Source: an uncultured Burkholderiales bacterium
GTDB taxonomy: Bacteria; Pseudomonadota; Gammaproteobacteria; Burkholderiales; Burkholderiaceae_C
Reading direction: 5' to 3'
Length of the DNA stretch: 64,000 nt
Assembly (NCBI GenBank): GCA_903932865.1
Contig: CAIZHQ010000003.1
Coordinates: forward strand, 1 to 64,000
In this document: in pieces, positions 18,465 through 27,566 of the stretch
Position numbering within the stretch: position 1 is the first letter of the stretch
How the letters are laid out: the number at the start of each line of letters is the position of its first letter
Notes under the pieces: model-generated
Seen by the model: the letters and a program-made list of their open reading frames with translations, nothing else
Told to the model about the DNA's origin: nothing
Databases searched by the model: none
Position numbers and translations under genes: made by a program

Positions 18465-19238
18465 TCAATACAAATTGGCCAGCGAGGCCTTTAGAAAACC
18501 ACCATCGACCACCAAATCCTGACCATTGACATAACGGGCACCATCGCTTGACAGAAATGCAACCGCGTCCGCAATGTCTTCAGGTTGACCAATTCGTCGC
18601 ATCGGTATCCTTGATATGCGCTTGTTGAGTACACCTTCTTCGCGGTAGTGCGCTTCCGACAGGGGCGTCCGAATCATGCCGGGACTGACCGAATTGGCCC
18701 GTACACCACGGGGCCCCCACTCGACGGCCATCTGATGGGTCAGCCCCTGCATACCGGCTTTGGCCGTGCCATAGGCCCCAGCCCTAGTTGCCACCTGTGC
18801 AGCGATGGACGAGATGTTGACGATGCTGCCTGCGCCGGATGCGAACATCATTGGAACCAGTGCCTGTGCGCACAGCAAGGCCCCGCGCAGGTTAATGTCG
18901 AGCATGCGGTCCCAAAGTGCATGGGGCAGATGCTCAAGCGATACCGGGGGAGCGCTGATTGCCGCGTTGTTAACCAGTACGTCACAGCTACCAAGGCGTT
19001 CGCGGACCAGTTCTGCCATAGCTTCTACGGATGACGCTTGGGCAATGTCGCAACTCACTTGCCACGACCCATCTACCAGAGTGGGTTTTTGTGCAAAAGA
19101 AATGTCGACTTTAACGACCTGGGCACCCATCGCCTGCAAGCGGTACGCAATAGCCTGGCCAATTCCACCGTTGGCGCCTGTAACGACTGCCACGCGATCC
19201 TTCAGCGCTTCAGCATCAAAAGTGTTGTTGGATCTCAC
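18465..19238 (-). CDS. Short-chain dehydrogenase/reductase
   Basis: A classical SDR of about 257 residues. I favour the GTG at 19238 (VRSNNTFDAEALKDRVAVVT), which has GGGAG about 10 bases upstream; another in-frame GTG at 19289 would add 17 residues. Motifs are TGANGGIGQ near 20, NNAAIS near 95, the Ser in NISSIA, the catalytic YGTAK and PGMIRTPLSE. The C-terminus GQDLVVDGGFLKASLANLY is complete. It probably oxidises a hydroxyl intermediate of the neighbouring pathway with NAD(P). Confidence 0.8.
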   Translation of the reverse strand: MRSNNTFDAEALKDRVAVVTGANGGIGQAIAYRLQAMGAQVVKVDISFAQKPTLVDGSWQVSCDIAQASSVEAMAELVRERLGSCDVLVNNAAISAPPVSLEHLPHALWDRMLDINLRGALLCAQALVPMMFASGAGSIVNISSIAAQVATRAGAYGTAKAGMQGLTHQMAVEWGPRGVRANSVSPGMIRTPLSEAHYREEGVLNKRISRIPMRRIGQPEDIADAVAFLSSDGARYVNGQDLVVDGGFLKASLANLY

Positions 19239-19322
19239 GGTGCAAACACTCCCGTTTTTTAGTTGTATGTGAATTAGACCGACCGACACGCCTTGTTGCG
19301 TGCTGGTCGGGTGTGTACGGCT

Positions 19323-20114
19323 TCAAACGAGTGCGGCGATGCGATGCGTGGCCGCATTGAAATGAACCACCGGCGTTGCCTGGGAACAGGTGGTCTTGCG
19401 TACCTTGCCGACAATCAGCTGGTGTGTGCCCAGGGCTTGAGTCCAGACGATGTCGCACTCCAAGCTGGCCAAAGCATCGGTCAACACGGGCATGCAGTGA
19501 GCACCCTCCGACCAGGCGCCCGAGGTAAAACGGGTAGGCCCTTGAGGTGCGCTGAGGAACTGCGACATGACCGCGTGGTGTTCTTCGCCCAGCACATTAG
19601 CCACAAAAGCACCAATGCGCAGCAGTGGGGCAGTGAATGACGATGACTGGTGTGCAAAGAATCCCACCATGGGTGGCTCTGCCGAGACCGAAGTGAAGCT
19701 GGAGACAATCATGCCAGCCACCTCATCACCTTGCCCTGTGGTGACCGCGCAAATGCCTGCGGGCAAGGCGCGCATGGCTGCTTTGAACTCGGCGGCAGAA
19801 ACTACTGCATCGTTGGATTCATGCACCAGATGGACGCGGACATCACCGCGCTCATCGATCCAGTCTTGCTGTCGGGCGTAGACCAGCATATGGGCAAAAC
19901 CCGCCTCCCACTCAGCTTGGCCCCCTAGTCCGGACAGAAAGCGCAGGACCGAGGGCGAGACACGGATGTGCTGCGCATCTTCACGACTCCCCAGCCGTTG
20001 TATGGACTGCTCCAGCATTTCACTGGATTGAGGGTCCACAAGGACATCCAGACGACGAAAGTCTGCGGGGTCGTTCAGTCGTACCGCCCCGGCGTTGGAA
20101 AGATGAATCCTCAT
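19323..20114 (-). CDS. Flavin reductase-domain protein with N-terminal extension
   Basis: Predicted 263 residues from MRIHLSNAGAVRLNDPADFR. The C-terminal ~150 residues are a flavin reductase-like split-barrel domain: FKAAMRALPAGICAVTTG, then GMIVSSFTSVSAEPPMVGFF, and a C-terminal GTHQLIVGKVR. This is the HpaC/DIM6 type that supplies reduced flavin to a partner oxygenase. The first ~110 residues are an additional region of unknown fold with no motif I recognise. It follows the luciferase-family gene by 11 bp, which strongly suggests a two-component monooxygenase. Confidence 0.78.
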   Translation of the reverse strand: MRIHLSNAGAVRLNDPADFRRLDVLVDPQSSEMLEQSIQRLGSREDAQHIRVSPSVLRFLSGLGGQAEWEAGFAHMLVYARQQDWIDERGDVRVHLVHESNDAVVSAAEFKAAMRALPAGICAVTTGQGDEVAGMIVSSFTSVSAEPPMVGFFAHQSSSFTAPLLRIGAFVANVLGEEHHAVMSQFLSAPQGPTRFTSGAWSEGAHCMPVLTDALASLECDIVWTQALGTHQLIVGKVRKTTCSQATPVVHFNAATHRIAALV

Positions 20115-20125
20115 GACCGATCCCT

Positions 20126-21190
20126 TCAGGCGGCCACAGTCAACTCGCCCACTTCCTTGCGGATGGCAGGAATAATTTTCGATCCCCACAGCTCGATTTG
20201 CTTGAGCATGGTTCGCTGGTCAAAATCACCTAATTGCGTCTGGATGGCAACCAATTTTGGCTTGAGGATGCTAATTTCTTCCAGCATTTTGTCGATGACC
20301 TGGTTGACCGATCCCACTGGCAGGTTCTGTTTCATCTGGTCAAAACTCATATCGGTCGGTGATGGAATTTCCTGCACCATATAGCCATCTTCGGTATGTG
20401 CACGACGGAATTTCAAGCTTTCAGAGATCCTTCGCTGGAAGCGCGCGTTGTCAAGGTATGCATCCACTTCGGATGCGTTGTCGGATGCGTAGGCGCAACG
20501 TAAAAGACCGAACTTCACATCACGATCCAAATCTTTGCCATTGTCTTCAGCCACCTTGTCCAGCCGCTCACGAAGAAGAGTCATGGCCTCGTTGCCTCCC
20601 AATAGAGCCGTTACAAACAGGTTATGGTTTTCCCGCACGCCCCGGCCTAATGTGGCGGGGTTGCCCGAAGTAACCCAGATCGGTGGTGCAGGCTGCTGGA
20701 TGCAACGCACAGCAATAGAGCTTGGTGGAATATCCAGGTACTTACCGTGGTACTCAAATGTTTTTTGGGTCAGCCCCATGGGCAGAATATCCATGAACTC
20801 GTTGTAGATGGCGCCCGATTCAGCAATATTCACACCAAAACGCTCAAACTCGAACTCTTGGTAGCCAGAGCCGACGCCCAGATCCAGCCGCCCGTTGGAG
20901 ACCGTATCGACAAAGCCGATTTCGGCCAGCAGGCGCGCCGGATGGTAAAGAGGCAATATGCACACCGCAGAACCAAGTCGAATCTTCTTGGTCTTGGCGG
21001 CCACATGGGCAATGGTCATGAGCGGCGAAGGCGAAAGCGAGTAATTGTTGAAGTGGTGCTCTGCGTACCAGGCGGAATTGAATCCGGCTTGTTCAGCCAT
21101 TACAGTTTGCTCGATGGAGTTATTGATCACCTGCTGTGATGACTGGTGATAACCGCGTTGTTGAGCCAGAAGAAAAACACCAAATTCCAT
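20126..21190 (-). CDS. Luciferase-family flavin-dependent monooxygenase
   Basis: Predicted 354 residues from MEFGVFLLAQQRGYHQSSQQ. It has the bacterial-luciferase-like TIM-barrel landmarks: EQAGFNSAWYAEHHFNNYSL near 40, KKIRLGSAVCILPLYHPARLLAE near 75 and GRLDLGVGSGYQEFEFERFGV near 105. Such enzymes use reduced FMN and O2 to oxygenate aldehydes, ketones (type II Baeyer-Villiger), sulfonates or other substrates. The adjacent flavin reductase is the expected partner. It is the first gene of the minus-strand arm, divergent from a LysR gene. Substrate not determinable from sequence. Confidence 0.82.
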   Translation of the reverse strand: MEFGVFLLAQQRGYHQSSQQVINNSIEQTVMAEQAGFNSAWYAEHHFNNYSLSPSPLMTIAHVAAKTKKIRLGSAVCILPLYHPARLLAEIGFVDTVSNGRLDLGVGSGYQEFEFERFGVNIAESGAIYNEFMDILPMGLTQKTFEYHGKYLDIPPSSIAVRCIQQPAPPIWVTSGNPATLGRGVRENHNLFVTALLGGNEAMTLLRERLDKVAEDNGKDLDRDVKFGLLRCAYASDNASEVDAYLDNARFQRRISESLKFRRAHTEDGYMVQEIPSPTDMSFDQMKQNLPVGSVNQVIDKMLEEISILKPKLVAIQTQLGDFDQRTMLKQIELWGSKIIPAIRKEVGELTVAA

Positions 21191-21300
21191 AGCTGTCCCC
21201 TTTAAAATAGGTATCGTCAAGGTTGCGGATTCTAGAAGTGCATTTCCACCTTGGGAATGCACGAAAATTGACAAACAGTTCTGCAAAAAAACGAGGATTT

Positions 21301-22260
21301 ATGGATCGTCTGCGTGCTATGGAGTTATTTTTGTCCGTATCACGGACCAAGAGTTTTTCAGAAACAGCACGCCTTTTTGGCGTCTCTGCGACAGCTGTTT
21401 CTCGCATGATCGCGGACATTGAATCTGCTTTGAACGTCAAGCTGTTGCTGCGCTCGACACGCCAAATCATGCTCACCGAATCCGGCCTCGAATATGCACG
21501 TCAGCTCGAGGACATCCTCAATAGCATCAACGAAGCACACAGCAACATCACAGCCATCCGGCAGGCGCCCAAGGGCATCTTGCGTGTGCATTCGCGCACG
21601 ATGTTCGGTGTGCGCGTGCTTCCCATGCTGATTTCCCGATTTCGCAATCAGTACCCAGACATCATGATCGAGCTCACACTGTCCGAAACCCATGCCGATC
21701 TGCGTCAAGGCAACACCGATATCGATTTCCGTGTCTCTCCACCGGTTGAAGCGGGTGTCAAACGACGCATTTTGTTTCGATGTGAGCGCTATCTGGTCGC
21801 TTCGCCCGACTACCTGGCGGAAAATTCAGCGCCACACCGTCCGTCGGATTTGCTGGAGCACAACTGCCTTGCCTACATGTTGCCGGGTGGCGTCTGTACT
21901 TGGTACTTTCGAATTGCAGAGCAACTGGAGGAGTTAAATTTCACCCCCCGACAGCTCACCAACAACGGTCTGGCCTTATTGGAAATGGCGCGGCTTGGCG
22001 AAGGCGTGGCCCTGCTTGATGACTACATTGTGCAAAGGGACCTGGCCCGCGGCACACTGATCCGTCTATTGCCTGACTATCAGGCTAACAACACGATTCA
22101 CGACGCAGGTATGTATGCCACCATTTTGGACACGCCTTTAATGCCGACCAAAATCCAGCTCTTTCTGGACTTCGTCGCCAAACACGTCTCCGGTGCAAAT
22201 CACCGTTTCCAATTGCTGGAAACCGAGGCCACTGCGCTAACGACTCAGCTGGCGGTCTGA
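21301..22260 (+). CDS. LysR-family transcriptional regulator
   Basis: Predicted 319 residues from MDRLRAMELFLSVSRTKSFS, with the LysR helix-turn-helix in residues 1-60 (ARLFGVSATAVSRMIADIE) and an effector-binding domain after about residue 90 (GILRVHSRTMFGVRVLPMLI). It is divergent from the monooxygenase gene across about 110 bp and overlaps the convergent SMP-30 gene by 16 bp at its 3' end. LysR regulators normally control the divergent operon, so the monooxygenase/reductase/SDR arm is the likely target. Confidence 0.85.
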   Translation: MDRLRAMELFLSVSRTKSFSETARLFGVSATAVSRMIADIESALNVKLLLRSTRQIMLTESGLEYARQLEDILNSINEAHSNITAIRQAPKGILRVHSRTMFGVRVLPMLISRFRNQYPDIMIELTLSETHADLRQGNTDIDFRVSPPVEAGVKRRILFRCERYLVASPDYLAENSAPHRPSDLLEHNCLAYMLPGGVCTWYFRIAEQLEELNFTPRQLTNNGLALLEMARLGEGVALLDDYIVQRDLARGTLIRLLPDYQANNTIHDAGMYATILDTPLMPTKIQLFLDFVAKHVSGANHRFQLLETEATALTTQLAV

Positions 22261-23171
22261 ATCCGGCAACGGGGGCGAGCCGCCCCCTGAAAACCCAGAC
22301 CACGCAAGCACAGCACCTGACCATCCAAGGCGCCTTCCGCCTTCAAACGGCCACTGTCACTGATCGATGTTACAAAGATGTCGCGCAGATCGTCTCCCCC
22401 AAAACACAGCGCAGAGGGGTGCGTCAAAGGCACTTGCACCAAGTGCGTGAGTTGCCCTGCTTCATTAAACCTGGCCAACTGACCTTTGCGCACGAGTGCG
22501 GTCCACAGACCACCCTGGGCATCAAAACAGCATCCATCGGGCGAAGAGTCCAAGGCCTTCGTATCCACAAACACCCGGCGTTGCCAAAGGTCCCGATCGG
22601 TGCCAGAGTAGACATAAATGTGTCGTGCTTCGCTGTCTGCCACATAAAGATCACTGGTCAGCGGGTGTGTAACCGGACCATTCACCACACCCAGACCTTG
22701 GTCCACGCGGTGCATGAACCCATTAGTTTCCACCACATACAGGCCTCCCAACGGTGCTTCACCCGGCGAGCGGAATGTATGCATCGTGCCGACCAGAAAG
22801 CGACCATCGGGGAGTGCCGCCCCATCGTTGAGGCGCAAATGAGTGTGCTGCTCCTCAAGTCGGCCCAGGCACTGTCGCCGCCCCGAAGCGGGATCGATCA
22901 AGACAACCTCTTCTTTGAGGGCGACCACCAGGCGACCATCGCTGTTGAAAGCCATGGAGCCTGCGGGTGCTGGCACTTCAAATTGACGATGGTGTCCCGT
23001 GAGTGTGTCCGTCTGGTGGATGATGCCTGCCCGGCAATCCAACCACCACAGCGATGAGGTTTCGGCGTCCCACAGCGGACACTCACCCAGCGCCGCTTTT
23101 TCCTGGCTGAAACACTGGATTTCTGTGGGGCTGAGCCATTGCGGATGTAGTAAGGGGCCGGATTGCATCAT
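22245..23171 (-). CDS. SMP-30/gluconolactonase-family hydrolase
   Basis: Predicted 308 residues from MMQSGPLLHPQWL; the open frame continues upstream but looks less coding-like. Family features are the metal-binding Glu in GECPLWD near residue 35, LRLNDGAALPDGRFLVGTM near 120-135, VVNGPVTHPLTSDLYVADSEARHIYVYS near 170 and SSPDGCCFDAQGGLWTAL near 215 with the conserved Asp. The family forms a six-bladed propeller that hydrolyses lactones or related esters using a divalent metal. In this cluster it could open a lactone made by the luciferase-family oxygenase; that link is inference. It faces the plus-strand operon across 274 bp. Confidence 0.8.
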   Translation of the reverse strand: MMQSGPLLHPQWLSPTEIQCFSQEKAALGECPLWDAETSSLWWLDCRAGIIHQTDTLTGHHRQFEVPAPAGSMAFNSDGRLVVALKEEVVLIDPASGRRQCLGRLEEQHTHLRLNDGAALPDGRFLVGTMHTFRSPGEAPLGGLYVVETNGFMHRVDQGLGVVNGPVTHPLTSDLYVADSEARHIYVYSGTDRDLWQRRVFVDTKALDSSPDGCCFDAQGGLWTALVRKGQLARFNEAGQLTHLVQVPLTHPSALCFGGDDLRDIFVTSISDSGRLKAEGALDGQVLCLRGLGFQGAARPRCRIQTAS

Positions 23172-23445
23172 GTGTCGGAACTTACTCTTCGTGATGTAAC
23201 GCACGATCTTAGATGGCACCCCATGGGGTACTGCGTACTTTTCTGCAGAACACATTCATCAATTCAGCAGTAATTGCGATAGTTATTCCTTCATAAAATT
23301 CTTTGCAACTTAACAACGATCAGACATCAGTCTGGCAACAGGAGACACTTTTGTTTATGCCTAACCAACTTTCGTACTGCCCTGCGGCAAGCCTATGTTC
23401 CGTCGAACGCCAGAAAACACCGATCTGCCTTGGAAGGGACATGTC

Positions 23446-24216
23446 ATGAGCGAAAAATGCGTACGCATGGAAGTGACCGACAAGGTTGCATTAGTCACGC
23501 TTGATCGGCCACCTGTCAATGCCCTCAATCGGGACATGCGCTACCAACTGGTAGCTTTATTCGATGAAATCTCTGCCCGAGATGACATCATGTGTGCGGT
23601 GTTGACCGGAAACGGTAATGTGTTTTGTGCTGGAGCTGATTTGAAAGACCGCCCCAACAACGACATTCCCGGCGACTTTCTGGAGCACAACCGCATCACA
23701 CGCGAAACCGGAAACGCTATCCGCGAATGTGCTAAACCTGTCATCGGCGCCGTCAATGGTGCCGCATTAGGGGCAGGTATGGGACTTGCAGCCGCCTGCG
23801 ACATCCTCTATGCATCCGACAATGCCACCTTTGGCATGCCCGAGATCAATGTCGGTCTGGCTGGTGGGGCGTCCATGCTTCGCACGCTTTTTGGCCGCTC
23901 GACGGCTCGCCGAATGTTTTTCACAGGTCAACGGCTGACGGCAGCTGATCTGCTGCGACGCAATGTGCTTGAAGACGTGCTGGCCCCAGAGGAGCTTTTG
24001 CCCGTGACGATGGCGCTGGCCAGTGAAATCGCCTCCAAAGCTCCGCTGGCAATCATTTATGCCAAGCGTGCTGCCAATATGGTGGATGTGATGCCCCAGC
24101 GCGATGCCTACCGATTCGAGCAGGAGTTCACCATGGCCCTCTCCAAGACCGAAGACGCCCGAGAAGCACGCTTGGCGTTCCTTGAGAAACGCGCACCGCA
24201 ATTTAAAGGGCGATAA
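23446..24216 (+). CDS. Enoyl-CoA hydratase/isomerase
   Basis: A crotonase of 256 residues from MSEKCVRMEVTDKVALV, chosen because GGAAGGGAC lies just upstream; the open frame extends to 23395. Motifs include VFCAGADLKDRPN near 62 and GAALGAGMGLAAACDILYASD near 105 for the oxyanion hole, followed by FGMPEINVGLAGGASMLR, in which Glu is retained. It is the first gene of a tightly spaced plus-strand operon that runs to 32304. It would hydrate an enoyl-CoA in beta-oxidation; specificity unknown. Confidence 0.83.
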   Translation: MSEKCVRMEVTDKVALVTLDRPPVNALNRDMRYQLVALFDEISARDDIMCAVLTGNGNVFCAGADLKDRPNNDIPGDFLEHNRITRETGNAIRECAKPVIGAVNGAALGAGMGLAAACDILYASDNATFGMPEINVGLAGGASMLRTLFGRSTARRMFFTGQRLTAADLLRRNVLEDVLAPEELLPVTMALASEIASKAPLAIIYAKRAANMVDVMPQRDAYRFEQEFTMALSKTEDAREARLAFLEKRAPQFKGR

Positions 24217-24219
24217 GCC

Positions 24220-26388
24220 ATGACGGTTCTGTTGCCTCCTTCGCCCGGCGAGGGCATGGATGTCTTTTTCAACGCACGCAGCATTGCGGTCATTGGCGCA
24301 TCCAGCGAATTCACCAAGATAGGTGGTCGTCCGATCCACCTGCTGCGCAAATACGGCTATTCGGGCGATATCTACCCCATCAACCCCAAGGGCGGAGTCA
24401 TTCAGGATCTGCAGGCCTTTACCCGGCTGGCGGATACCCCGATCCCGCCCGAGCTCGCCGTGGTGGCCGTTCCGGCCGAACTGGCGCTGCAAGCGGTCCG
24501 AGACTGTGCTCAGCGCGGGATCAAGGCGGTGGTGGTTCTGTCCTCCGGTTTTGCCGAAGCTGGCCCCGCAGGTTTGACTATGCAATCAGAAATGACCCGC
24601 GTAGCCCGCTCACACGGCATGCGCCTGATGGGCCCCAACTGTCTAGGCAGTCTGGGTGTTGCCAATAAAGTCATCGGGTCGTTCTCGGTGGCGCTGGAAG
24701 ACCACATGCCGCAAGCAGGTGGCATCGGAATCGTTTCCCAATCGGGCAACATCGGTAGTTACACCCTGCAGATTCTCGTCCAGCGTGGTGTGGGCATAAG
24801 CGCCATGATCACCACTGGCAACGAAGCCGATGTGGACCTGGCTGACGGCATCGCTGCACTAGCACGCGATCCGAAAACACGGGTCATTCTTTGCTGCATG
24901 GAAACCTGCCGCGAGGGTAACCGTCTGCGACAGGCGTTGGAAGTGGCGCGTGAGCACCTTACCCCAGTGATCATGTTGAAAATTGGCGCCACTGAGCAGG
25001 GACAGGCCGCAGCAGCCTCCCACACTGGTGCTCTCGCAGCCTCGGATGCTGTTATCGATGCAGTGTTCCGCCGCCATGGTGCATTGCGCGTGGGCTCGCA
25101 TGAAGACTTGGTGGAAATCGGATTGGCCGCAGATCAGCTGCTGCCCAATCGCCTGCCGCGTCAAGCAGAAGCCACCCTCATCGCTGCTTCCGGCGGGTTT
25201 TGCATCATGATGGCCGACGCAATGAGTGCTGCCGGCATCAACCTGCCGCATCTGGCCCAAGCCACTCAGGACCGAATTCACGCAGCATTGCCATCGGCCA
25301 TCACCAACAATCCTGTGGACTCGTCTGCACAGATCTCCAGCAAACCCGAAACTCTCCTGGAAGTTCTCTCGGCCCTGCAGGAAGACCCCGGGGACCGTGT
25401 GTGCGTGCTGTTCCAGTCGCTTTCGCTTTACAGCAGCCGTCTGCGTGGCATCTACATTGAAGCCATGACACGCTTGCGCGAACGTTATCCGCAGCGTGTG
25501 CTGGTGGTGATCAGTAGGGGGCCGGAGGATGCCGTTCAGCACATCCGGCAGCTGGGTATACCGGTGTTTTCCAGTATCGACTCGGCCGCTCGTGGCGTAG
25601 CCGGCCTGGTCAGACTATCGCAGTTGCTGGAGGCACCCCTGTCTCCTGCAGAAGTGTCCACTTTGTCTGACAAACCGCTTCCAGCTACGGCTTTCCAGAA
25701 TGAGTTTGGTGCCAAACGGGCACTGGCCTCGGAAGGATTTGCCATACCGAAGGAACAGCAGGTGCACTCGGCAGATGAAGCTGCGCAAGCAGCGCAGGCC
25801 ATCGGTTTTCCGGTGGTACTAAAGGTGGTCTCTCAAGATCTGCCACACAAGACCGAAGCAGGTGGTGTGGCGCTGAACCTGAACGACGCTAAGGCTGTGC
25901 GCACTGCCTATACCCGCATCATGGCAAATGTGGCCCAGCATGCACCAAACGCCAAAATCGAAGGCATCCTTGTGGCCCCTATGCTGATAGACGGCGTCGA
26001 ACTGATCGCGGGCATCTCGCGTGACCCGGTGTTCGGCCCTGTAGTGATGGTAGGCATGGGGGGCATTTATGCCGAGGTGCTGCGTGATGTGTCCGTTCAA
26101 GTTGCACCGGTGTCTGAAAAGCAGGCGCTGGAGATGATCCGTTCGCTGCGCCTTTTCTCACTGCTCGATGGCGCACGCGGAAAGGCTCCTCTTGATCAGC
26201 TAGCCGCCGCCAGACTGGTTTCACAGCTGTCCGAATTTGCCTGTCGTCATAGCGGACAAGTGGCCGAAATCGATCTCAACCCGATCCTGGTGCGTGCAAA
26301 GGGAGAGGGTGTTGCCGTGCTCGACGCCCTGATGATTCCTGTGCACAGCTCAACTTCACTTGAACCCGAAACTGCCCATGCCCACTGA
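24220..26388 (+). CDS. ADP-forming acyl-CoA synthetase, fused alpha-beta
   Basis: A 722-residue protein. Residues ~10-470 form the CoA-binding and ligase (alpha-type) part: RSIAVIGASSEFTKIGGRPI, MGPNCLGSLG, GIVSQSGNIG, and SHTGALAASD with His268 as the likely phosphorylated residue. Residues ~500-710 form an ATP-grasp (beta-type) part: GFPVVLKVVSQDLPHKTEAGGV, then DPVFGPVVMVGMGGIYAEVL and EIDLNPILV. This family makes an acyl-CoA from acid, CoA and ATP, releasing ADP and phosphate, or runs in reverse. It starts 4 bp after the hydratase stop. It may activate the acid of this pathway as an alternative to the CaiB enzyme. MDVFF at residue 13 is an alternative start. Confidence 0.85.
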   Translation: MTVLLPPSPGEGMDVFFNARSIAVIGASSEFTKIGGRPIHLLRKYGYSGDIYPINPKGGVIQDLQAFTRLADTPIPPELAVVAVPAELALQAVRDCAQRGIKAVVVLSSGFAEAGPAGLTMQSEMTRVARSHGMRLMGPNCLGSLGVANKVIGSFSVALEDHMPQAGGIGIVSQSGNIGSYTLQILVQRGVGISAMITTGNEADVDLADGIAALARDPKTRVILCCMETCREGNRLRQALEVAREHLTPVIMLKIGATEQGQAAAASHTGALAASDAVIDAVFRRHGALRVGSHEDLVEIGLAADQLLPNRLPRQAEATLIAASGGFCIMMADAMSAAGINLPHLAQATQDRIHAALPSAITNNPVDSSAQISSKPETLLEVLSALQEDPGDRVCVLFQSLSLYSSRLRGIYIEAMTRLRERYPQRVLVVISRGPEDAVQHIRQLGIPVFSSIDSAARGVAGLVRLSQLLEAPLSPAEVSTLSDKPLPATAFQNEFGAKRALASEGFAIPKEQQVHSADEAAQAAQAIGFPVVLKVVSQDLPHKTEAGGVALNLNDAKAVRTAYTRIMANVAQHAPNAKIEGILVAPMLIDGVELIAGISRDPVFGPVVMVGMGGIYAEVLRDVSVQVAPVSEKQALEMIRSLRLFSLLDGARGKAPLDQLAAARLVSQLSEFACRHSGQVAEIDLNPILVRAKGEGVAVLDALMIPVHSSTSLEPETAHAH

Positions 26389-27562
26389 AACAAACCTGCC
26401 TGCTGGGCGGGAAAACTACCGCAGCTATGCCCGGACGTGGCTGGCAGCTCATTTGCCCAAACACATGCTGGCAGACAGCCTGGATTACCGCAGCCCGACG
26501 CTGGAGGAAAGCCGCCAGTGGGAAGCGGCCATGTACAAAGCAGGCCTGGCTGGCATGACCTGGCCCAACGCCTATGGCGGCCATGGTCTAAGTTTGCGCG
26601 AACATCTGGCGGTGAACAAGGAAATCGGGGCCTTGTCTATGCCTGAGAGTGTGAGCTCCATCGGCAAGGAGCTGGCCGGTCCGATCATCATGACCGTGGG
26701 AACCGAAGCTCAGAAACAGGCATTTCTGCCGGCCATTCTCAACATGGAAAACTACTGGTGCCAGGGTTTTTCGGAACCCGACGCCGGTTCAGATCTGGCG
26801 CGCCTGCGAACCCGTGCAATACCGCAAGGCGATAGCTGGTGCATCAATGGCCAGAAAATCTGGACCAGCGGTGCCGCCAAAGCCCACTATTGCTTGCTGC
26901 TGACGCGCACGGGCACGGTAGCCGACAAACACCGCGGCATGCTGATGTTTGCCGTTCCCATGAATACGCCGGGCATCCGCGTGGTGCCGATTAAATCTAT
27001 CGACGGCAAGGAATCGTTCGCAGAAGTTTTTTTTGACAACGTGCTGGTTCCTGACGACGCCCGACTTGGTGCCCCGGATGAGGGTTGGAGCGCTGCGGTG
27101 AGGGTGCTCTCCATTGAGCGCGCCACCAACCGCATGTACCGCCCTTGGCGCTTTGAATCAGAGCTGGGTTTTCTGGTGCGCGCCTGCCAATCTGATGCGC
27201 AACTAGCCCGCCTTATGGAAGATGGCCATTATCAGCGACGCATAGGTCAGGTAATAGGCGAGATCGATGGCCTTAAGGGGTTGGTGGAGCGCACGGTCTC
27301 TCAGCTGATCAAGGGCGACGAAATCGGAGCCCAAGGCTCCCTGACCAAGCTCTACTGGTCAGAGTGCCACCAAGCCTTCGCGGGTCTGGCGCAAAGCATC
27401 GTGAGCCAGGTCACGCCTGCATCAAGTCCGCTGGCTCAGCGTGCCCAGCAATCTTTCACCCAAGCCTACCTGTTCTCCCGTGCTGAAACGATTTACGCCG
27501 GCACTTCGGAAGTCCAACTGGACTTGATCGCACAGCGCATCCTTCGGTTGCCCCGGGAGTAA
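26378..27562 (+). CDS. Acyl-CoA dehydrogenase, large subunit type
   Basis: Predicted 394 residues from MPTETNLPAGRENYRSYART, overlapping the end of the synthetase gene by 11 bp. It has GLAGMTWPNAYGGHGLS near 50, CQGFSEPDAGSDLARLRTRA near 130, GQKIWTSGAAKAHYCLLLTRT near 160 and the C-terminal ETIYAGTSEVQLDLIAQRILRL. The IYxGTSEVQ-type C-terminus and a separate smaller partner gene downstream resemble the heterodimeric acyl-CoA dehydrogenases (PimC/PimD, FadE or steroid ChsE type). It likely works with the product of the next gene. Confidence 0.83.
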   Translation: MPTETNLPAGRENYRSYARTWLAAHLPKHMLADSLDYRSPTLEESRQWEAAMYKAGLAGMTWPNAYGGHGLSLREHLAVNKEIGALSMPESVSSIGKELAGPIIMTVGTEAQKQAFLPAILNMENYWCQGFSEPDAGSDLARLRTRAIPQGDSWCINGQKIWTSGAAKAHYCLLLTRTGTVADKHRGMLMFAVPMNTPGIRVVPIKSIDGKESFAEVFFDNVLVPDDARLGAPDEGWSAAVRVLSIERATNRMYRPWRFESELGFLVRACQSDAQLARLMEDGHYQRRIGQVIGEIDGLKGLVERTVSQLIKGDEIGAQGSLTKLYWSECHQAFAGLAQSIVSQVTPASSPLAQRAQQSFTQAYLFSRAETIYAGTSEVQLDLIAQRILRLPRE

Positions 27563-27566
27563 GTAC

